A DNA stretch of 39,250 nucleotides, from positions 1 through 39,250 of the forward strand of contig NZ_PJJL01000048.1 of assembly GCF_002929505.1 (NCBI RefSeq), read 5' to 3'. Positions within the stretch are counted from its first letter, which is position 1, and each line of letters begins with the position of its first letter. This document shows positions 35,189 to 39,250 of this stretch, piece after piece. Both the position numbers and the translations under genes were made by a program. Source of the DNA: Cryobacterium sp. Y57 (GTDB lineage: Bacteria > Actinomycetota > Actinomycetes > Actinomycetales > Microbacteriaceae). The notes beneath the pieces are model-generated. The model had not been told where the DNA came from and did not search any database. It saw only the letters and a list, made by a program, of their open reading frames with translations.

Positions 35189-35940
35189 AGTTCTACCCTT
35201 CTCATGATTATGGGTGAGCTCCCCATATAAACATTCGTGGCGCACGGCCCATCGCTAACTGGACTTTGGGTTCCCGCAGAGGAATTTCTCAAAAATAAAA
35301 TCGGTAACACCCGGAATCGATTATCATCTCATCGTCGCTCACTTTGTCTGGAGACTACGTACGCCGCTGTCAACACTGGCCTAACTGCAGGCACCACGAA
35401 AATTCGTGGCACACGAATTGTTATCCAAACGCGGATTTCGCTGCGGGACGCCAGCGGCCAGCCTGACATTTCAGGTCGCTATTCGTGTTCAGCCGCTTTC
35501 GGGCGTCTGTTATCGCGAGTAACGAAACATCACTCTAAGAAGGCGACTTGTCGTCGAGTCGTAACCCACTCACCTATTTGGTCCTATCAGCTAAGTGAGT
35601 GCTACGCAAATACCAGGTCCCGATCTGGAGGGAGCGGAGACCGATTTCCACTCAATCTGCATGTGGTCAAGCGTCCGAATTCCCTTCGCCGCAGTGGGTT
35701 TTGGTCGCGCCCACCCGGTGTCGATTCCGGTTCAGTTCGACCCAGATCCAGACATCGCATATCAATAAAAAGCTTACGCCCCCACTGATAGCCACATTGT
35801 CACGCCTATGCGAACTTTGTGATGCGGATGGCTCTTGTGAAAAGCAGATACCGGAAAATAGTGCACGTCCACAGCGCCGAAAATATTTTTCACGGGGTTT
35901 TGTTGTCTCGACGATTCATTTTTAGGAGCAGGATAGATAT
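35189..35940. promoter_or_regulatory. 752-bp AT-richer divergent regulatory region with operator-like half-sites
   Basis: No convincing gene lies here. TTCGTG/CACGAA half-sites occur at 35234-35239, 35395-35400, 35403-35408, 35412-35417 and 35482-35487. The first lies next to a TTATAT -10 candidate (35224-35229, minus strand) for the OFA gene. An inverted CACTCAC/GTGAGTG pair is at 35567-35573 and 35595-35601. The fdhF side shows AT-rich runs near 35881-35890 and an AGGAG/AGGA ribosome site just before 35941. Confidence 0.6.
35394..35419. promoter_or_regulatory. Nested palindromic operator candidate
   Basis: CCACGAA-AA-TTCGTGG (35394-35409) and AATTCGTG-gca-CACGAATT (35401-35419) are both perfect inverted repeats and share the middle TTCGTG arm, giving three alternating half-sites in 26 bp. 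This is a typical layout for a cooperatively bound homodimeric regulator; which one is unknown. Confidence 0.55.
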
Positions 35941-38235
35941 ATGAAACGTGCAGCACCGGTAAATGACATCAACGAAAGCAATCTCGTCGTTAAGAAGCCA
36001 AGAACTCACGCCGCGGGCCTCGAAGCCGTCGTGGTGGCCCTTGACCGCGGAATCGCTCAGGCTGGACTGTCCCGCACAGCCCGCTCTTTGCTCCGCCTGA
36101 ATCAGCGTGACGGCACCGACTGCCCCGGATGCGCCTGGCCCGAATCCCAAGGGCACCGAAAAACTGCTGAGTTCTGCGAAAACGGCGCCAAGGCCGTGGC
36201 CGAGGAGAGCACTACCCGCACGGTCGGTCCGTCTTGGTGGGCGCAGCATTCCGTCGAGGAGCTCGCAACCAAGACCGAATACTGGCTGGGCAATCAGGGC
36301 CGTATCACCCACCCTGTGGTCGTCCGTCCCGGTGACACGCACTACTCACAAATCAGCTGGGATGATGCCTTCGAGCTCGTCGGGCAGAAAATTCGCGAGA
36401 GCACTCCGCAGCGCACCGTCTTCTACACCTCGGGTCGAACGGCCAATGAGTCGGCGTTCATGTACCAGCTTTTTGCCCGGTCCATCGGCACCAACAACCT
36501 GCCGGACTGTTCGAATATGTGCCACGAATCTTCGGGGTCGGCGCTGAACCCCACGATCGGCATCGGCAAGGGCACGGTCTCGCTTGACGATATCCATCAG
36601 GCTGAACTCATTTTCGTCGTCGGTCAGAACCCCGGCACAAACCACCCCCGAATGCTGTCCGCCCTGGCCGCGTGCAAGGATAACGGTGGAAAAATCGTCG
36701 CTGTCAACCCTCTGCCCGAGGCGGGACTGTTCAACTTCAAGGACCCGCAGACCCCTTCCGGACTGATCGGAAGCGGCACCAACCTCGCCGACGAATTTCT
36801 GCAGATCAAGGTCGGCGCCGACCTGGCCCTGTTTCAGGCACTCGGTCACCTCCTACTCGAAGAGGAAGAGCGCGTGCCAGGCTCCGTCGTGGATCACGCC
36901 TTCATCGCTGAGAACACCGATGGGATAAACGCCTACCGGGCCGCCCGCAAAACCCTCGACTGGGACGTGACCGAATCCGCTACTGGCCTGTCACGCGCAC
37001 AGATCACCACGGTTGCTCAGATGATGGTCAACTCCAAAGCCACCATCATCTGCTGGGCCCTCGGACTCACGCAGCAGCCGCACTCCGTAAACACGCTCAA
37101 GGAGATCATCAATCTGCTCCTGCTGCAGGGAAACTTCGGCAAGCCCGGCGCGGGGGCATGCCCGGTGCGGGGACACTCCAACGTACAGGGCGACCGCACT
37201 ATGGGCGTCTGGGAAAAGCCGAAGGAGCCGATGCTCGCGGCCCTGGACAAGGAATTCTCGATTGAATCTCCGCGCGAACATGGCCTCGACTCAGTCGATA
37301 CCGTGAACGCGTTCGAGCAGAACAATGTTGACGTCTTCATTTCCATGGGCGGTAATTTCGCGTTGGCATGCTCGGACACCGCTCTACTCGAGGCAGCGAT
37401 GCAGCGGGTAGGCCTGACAGTGAGCGTGTCGACCAAGCCCAACCGGTCGCACGTCCGCCACGGGCTGACCTCGTTGATTCTGCCGACCCTGGGCCGCACG
37501 GATACCGATGACAAGCATCCCGGTGGCCGTCAGGTGCTCAGCGTCGAAGATTCCATGTCCGTTGTGCGCACCACCCAAGGACGCCTGAAACCAGTTTCCG
37601 ATCACCTGCTGGCCGAGCCCGTGATCATCGCCCGCATGGCTAACGCCACCCTCGGCGCCGACCACGTCATCGATTGGAAGGCCATGTCTGACGACTATGA
37701 CGTCATCCGCGACCACATCTCGCGGGTGCTGCCAGGTTTCACTGACTTCAACGCCCGACTCAAGACGAAGAACGGCTTTGTATTGCCCAACCCGCCACGA
37801 GATACCCGCAGCTTCAAGACCGACATTGGGCTTGCCCGCTTCACGGTAAGCCCGTTGGAGTACCTCACTCCGCCGGCCGGCCACCTCATCTTGCAGACCA
37901 TGCGCAGCCACGACCAATACAACACCACGTTCTACGGTCTTGACGACCGCTACCGCGGCATCTCCAACGGTCGCCGGGTGATTCTGATCAATGCCGAGGA
38001 CGCGATAGAAATGGGTTTCTCTGATCGTGCGGCGGTCGATGTGATTAGTACCTTCCAGGGTGCCGAACGACGCGCGGATGCCTTTCGTCTCGTGTTCTAT
38101 CCGACTCCACGCGGTTGCGCCGCGGCGTACTTCCCAGAGGCCAACGCGTTGATGCACCGCGAGCTCGTAGCAAGAGAATCGAACACTCCCGGTTACAAGG
38201 CCATGGCGGTGCGGTTCGTGGCACGTACCGAGTAA
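35941..38235 (+). CDS. fdhF: FdhF/YdeP-family molybdopterin oxidoreductase (putative formate dehydrogenase)
   Basis: A 764-aa enzyme of the DMSO-reductase superfamily, FdhF/YdeP subgroup. The N-terminal domain has DCPGCAWPE (C61, C64) and EFCENGAKAVAEE (C79). This is an incomplete set compared with the four cysteines that bind the [4Fe-4S] cluster of classical formate dehydrogenases. The putative molybdenum ligand is C194 in NMCHESSGSAL. Molybdopterin-binding stretches include VGQNPGTNHPRM, LQGNFGKPGAGACPVRGHSN and the C-terminal LQTMRSHDQYNTTFYG. In Corynebacterium glutamicum a related FdhF oxidises formate with help from FdhD and a small protein; FdhD is not in this window. Substrate is inferred. 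The start has AGGAG/AGGA upstream. Confidence 0.93.
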   Translation: MKRAAPVNDINESNLVVKKPRTHAAGLEAVVVALDRGIAQAGLSRTARSLLRLNQRDGTDCPGCAWPESQGHRKTAEFCENGAKAVAEESTTRTVGPSWWAQHSVEELATKTEYWLGNQGRITHPVVVRPGDTHYSQISWDDAFELVGQKIRESTPQRTVFYTSGRTANESAFMYQLFARSIGTNNLPDCSNMCHESSGSALNPTIGIGKGTVSLDDIHQAELIFVVGQNPGTNHPRMLSALAACKDNGGKIVAVNPLPEAGLFNFKDPQTPSGLIGSGTNLADEFLQIKVGADLALFQALGHLLLEEEERVPGSVVDHAFIAENTDGINAYRAARKTLDWDVTESATGLSRAQITTVAQMMVNSKATIICWALGLTQQPHSVNTLKEIINLLLLQGNFGKPGAGACPVRGHSNVQGDRTMGVWEKPKEPMLAALDKEFSIESPREHGLDSVDTVNAFEQNNVDVFISMGGNFALACSDTALLEAAMQRVGLTVSVSTKPNRSHVRHGLTSLILPTLGRTDTDDKHPGGRQVLSVEDSMSVVRTTQGRLKPVSDHLLAEPVIIARMANATLGADHVIDWKAMSDDYDVIRDHISRVLPGFTDFNARLKTKNGFVLPNPPRDTRSFKTDIGLARFTVSPLEYLTPPAGHLILQTMRSHDQYNTTFYGLDDRYRGISNGRRVILINAEDAIEMGFSDRAAVDVISTFQGAERRADAFRLVFYPTPRGCAAAYFPEANALMHRELVARESNTPGYKAMAVRFVARTE

Positions 38236-38260
38236 TCCGTCTTGCTGAGCTCACCGACTG

Positions 38261-38299
38261 AACCCGGCCGTTCCCACCACTGAGGTGGGCGGCCGGGTT
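38261..38299 (+). terminator. Terminator-like hairpin after fdhF
   Basis: AACCCGGCCG (38261-38270) pairs with CGGCCGGGTT (38290-38299), and CCCACC (38273-38278) with GGTGGG (38284-38289), leaving a TT bulge and a 5-nt loop. The 16-bp GC-rich stem starts 25 nt after the fdhF stop. The following CTGTTC is not a full T-tract. Confidence 0.65.
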
Positions 38300-38624
38300 C
38301 TGTTCAGGCCGTGGCCGGCGGCAACGGTGCCTCCCGCGCCACAGATCACCGTGAGTAGTGCTGCGCCCCACGCGAAAACTCTGCGCGCCAGGATGCCTAC
38401 TCACGAGTCGGTGAGTGCCTCCCAAGACGCTAGCTCTATCGTCGACACAACGGGCGTCCCGTGTCACTATGGCAGCACCAACAAAGCGCACGACACTGGT
38501 CAGCGTCAGCTTCGAGGACTACCGTGGTGAGAACACGCGCTGATGAACGTCCTCGTTTGATCGCTCGCTCCTTGACGCGCTTACACGCAACGCTTGTGGC
38601 GAATCCGATGAAGAGAAGGAAAGA
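38300..38624. other. Intergenic stretch after fdhF, no convincing gene
   Basis: It contains an 8-bp inverted repeat GTGAGTAG (38351-38358) / CTACTCAC (38397-38404) and a further GTGAGTG at 38411-38417. A 24-codon ATG reading frame at 38469-38543 lacks a ribosome site. Nothing else supports a gene. Confidence 0.5.
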
Positions 38625-38870
38625 ATGACCGACGACAGCGGCACCCAAGACGAACCCGTTCAGGACCAACATTTTCAACCAATTGACGCCAAGGCGGCCG
38701 GGATCCTGATGCAACAAGAAGCTGATCTCGCCGGTCATGACGAGGCGCACGTTCTCACCGCTCTACGTCAGCGCTTTACGGACATCGGAGTGCAGATCGA
38801 CGAGGACTCGCTCCATGCCCATGCGCATCGCATCGCGAGCCTCAGCCCGAATGATTTCTCAAAAAAATAA
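38625..38870 (+). CDS. Small acidic hypothetical protein, 81 aa
   Basis: An 81-aa soluble protein rich in Asp, Glu and Gln in its N-terminal half (DDSGTQDEPVQDQ), followed by predicted helices (AAGILMQQEADLA, EAHVLTALRQRFTDIGV) and a His-containing segment HAHAHRIASL. It ends NDFSKK. No cysteine is present, so it is not itself an Fe-S or zinc-cysteine protein. The ATG has GAAGGAAAG upstream, a good ribosome site. I do not recognise a family. It is 389 nt after fdhF and beyond a terminator-like hairpin, so cotranscription is uncertain. An accessory role with FdhF is only a possibility. Confidence 0.65.
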   Translation: MTDDSGTQDEPVQDQHFQPIDAKAAGILMQQEADLAGHDEAHVLTALRQRFTDIGVQIDEDSLHAHAHRIASLSPNDFSKK

Positions 38871-39040
38871 ATCCTGCTCGAAGAAGCCAACACCGTCATC
38901 TTCACTATCGCCCGCCCCCTTGCGTCAACGTCGTCGACGCAAACGAGGAAAGTGTCCCGCCATAAACGGACGTATTCGTAATACAACGTGAGGTGGAATA
39001 GATTGCACCAATTAAGACGCAACAAATGTGCTCATGTTGT
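38871..39040. other. Intergenic stretch, nothing recognisable
   Basis: No plausible reading frame, RNA gene or clear promoter was found here. The sequence is noticeably less GC-rich than the coding regions. Confidence 0.5.
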
Positions 39041-39174
39041 GGGCGGGGTGGTGGGATATTCGCGGGGTGTCGAGTTTTTGGGTGGTTTTGGGGGTTTCCG
39101 CACGTTCTTCGCGGAAGGCCCCCCAAACCACCCGAATGTGTGAGCTGAGGAGCGAGTATCCCGCCACCCCGCCC
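39041..39174. repeat. Long imperfect palindrome, MITE-like or structured RNA
   Basis: Outer arms 39041-39063 and 39152-39174 pair over 23 positions with only two U-G wobbles. Inner arms 39077-39088 and 39125-39136 pair over 12 positions. Further in, GGGGG/CCCCC and TTTCCGC/GCGGAAG close a 9-nt loop at 39102-39110. The whole element is about 134 nt, with an internal asymmetric loop on each side. No protein is encoded convincingly on either strand. Confidence 0.75.
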
Positions 39175-39203
39175 TGCCCTGCCCTGGGCTAGGAGGAGCT
39201 TTC

Positions 39204-39250
39204 GTGAAGCGTGGGTTAACGCAGAACAACCACCCGAGGGTGGTTGTTAA
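39204..39250 (+). CDS. Possible start of a gene running off the window
   Basis: AGGAGG at 39191-39196 lies 7 nt before a GTG at 39204, ideal ribosome-site spacing. The frame (MKRGLTQNNHPRVVV...) stays open to the end. Only 15 codons are visible and the same bases form a perfect hairpin, so the reading is tentative. Confidence 0.25.
   Translation, partial: MKRGLTQNNHPRVVV
39225..39248. terminator. Perfect 11-bp hairpin at the window end
   Basis: AACAACCACCC (39225-39235) and GGGTGGTTGTT (39238-39248) are perfect complements around GA. The shape is that of an intrinsic terminator, but what follows is outside the window. Confidence 0.5.

Noticed and set aside
35237..35788. 183-aa frame in the OFA/fdhF gap
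   Set aside because: There is no ribosome site or domain, codon usage is atypical, and it overlaps operator-like repeats.
35600..35940. Molybdenum-cofactor riboswitch upstream of fdhF
   Set aside because: I looked for the Moco RNA pattern because fdhF is Mo-dependent, but found no convincing conserved core. A covariance-model search would be decisive.
38469..38543. 24-codon reading frame after fdhF
   Set aside because: It has no ribosome site, and an ORF of this length is expected by chance.
1..39250. tRNA, rRNA, CRISPR array, prophage or transposase gene
   Set aside because: None was recognised in any intergenic gap or frame. A tRNAscan/Infernal run would be needed to exclude small RNAs.

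Overview
The window is chromosomal DNA from a high-GC Gram-positive actinobacterium, most likely of the Microbacteriaceae type. The markers are a fused actinobacterial 2-oxoglutarate dehydrogenase (Kgd/OdhA), a WhiB1-type Fe-S protein, the MtrA-MtrB-LpqB system, a SigR/RsrA-type redox sigma/anti-sigma pair, a PdtaS-type histidine kinase and a SecA without the C-terminal zinc tail. The family-level placement is inference from protein style, not from a search.

Layout. (1) 1-3607: the 3' nine-tenths or so of kgd; its true start lies upstream of the window. (2) 3803-23213: a housekeeping block whose content follows the Mycobacterium tuberculosis whiB1 to mtrA region (Rv3219-Rv3246c as I recall it): rsrA/sigR, aroA, rsgA, whiB1, pdtaS, an Rv3235-family protein, secA, hpf, comF, lpqB, mtrB and mtrA. 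Local additions are a tandem-VOC protein, a Bcp peroxiredoxin, a small membrane protein, and an orphan SAF-domain/CpaE-like pair next to an unknown 199-aa protein. (3) 23370-30922: a tightly overlapping operon (membrane protein, DUF4129, DUF4350, MoxR ATPase, DUF58) followed by divergent SpoIIM-like and RDD membrane genes. This resembles the mycobacterial moxR2 neighbourhood (Rv3690-Rv3695 as recalled) and looks like an envelope-associated MoxR chaperone module. (4) 31090-38870: an accessory region with a 2-oxoglutarate/Fe(II) dioxygenase, a dienelactone-hydrolase-like protein, a DUF488 protein, an oxalate/formate-type (OFA) MFS transporter, and a divergent FdhF/YdeP-type molybdopterin oxidoreductase. 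A 752-bp AT-richer regulatory gap separates the last two. (5) 38871-39250: no convincing complete gene, but a large near-perfect hairpin of about 134 nt that looks like a MITE-type element, and a second perfect hairpin at the edge.

How the genes work together. SigR/RsrA, Bcp and WhiB1 cover thiol and redox stress. MtrAB-LpqB couples envelope state and division to transcription. SecA exports proteins and HPF hibernates ribosomes. The MoxR/DUF58 block probably acts at the membrane. The OFA transporter and FdhF/YdeP protein plausibly form a formate (or related one- or two-carbon acid) uptake and oxidation unit.

Most interesting points: a cluster of TTCGTG/CACGAA operator-like half-sites between the OFA and FdhF genes; a CpaE-like ATPase lacking both P-loop lysines; a palindrome exactly filling the spacer of a candidate whiB1 promoter; the long hairpin at the right end; and several candidate leaderless or dual starts. 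I saw no tRNA, rRNA, CRISPR array, transposase or prophage genes.
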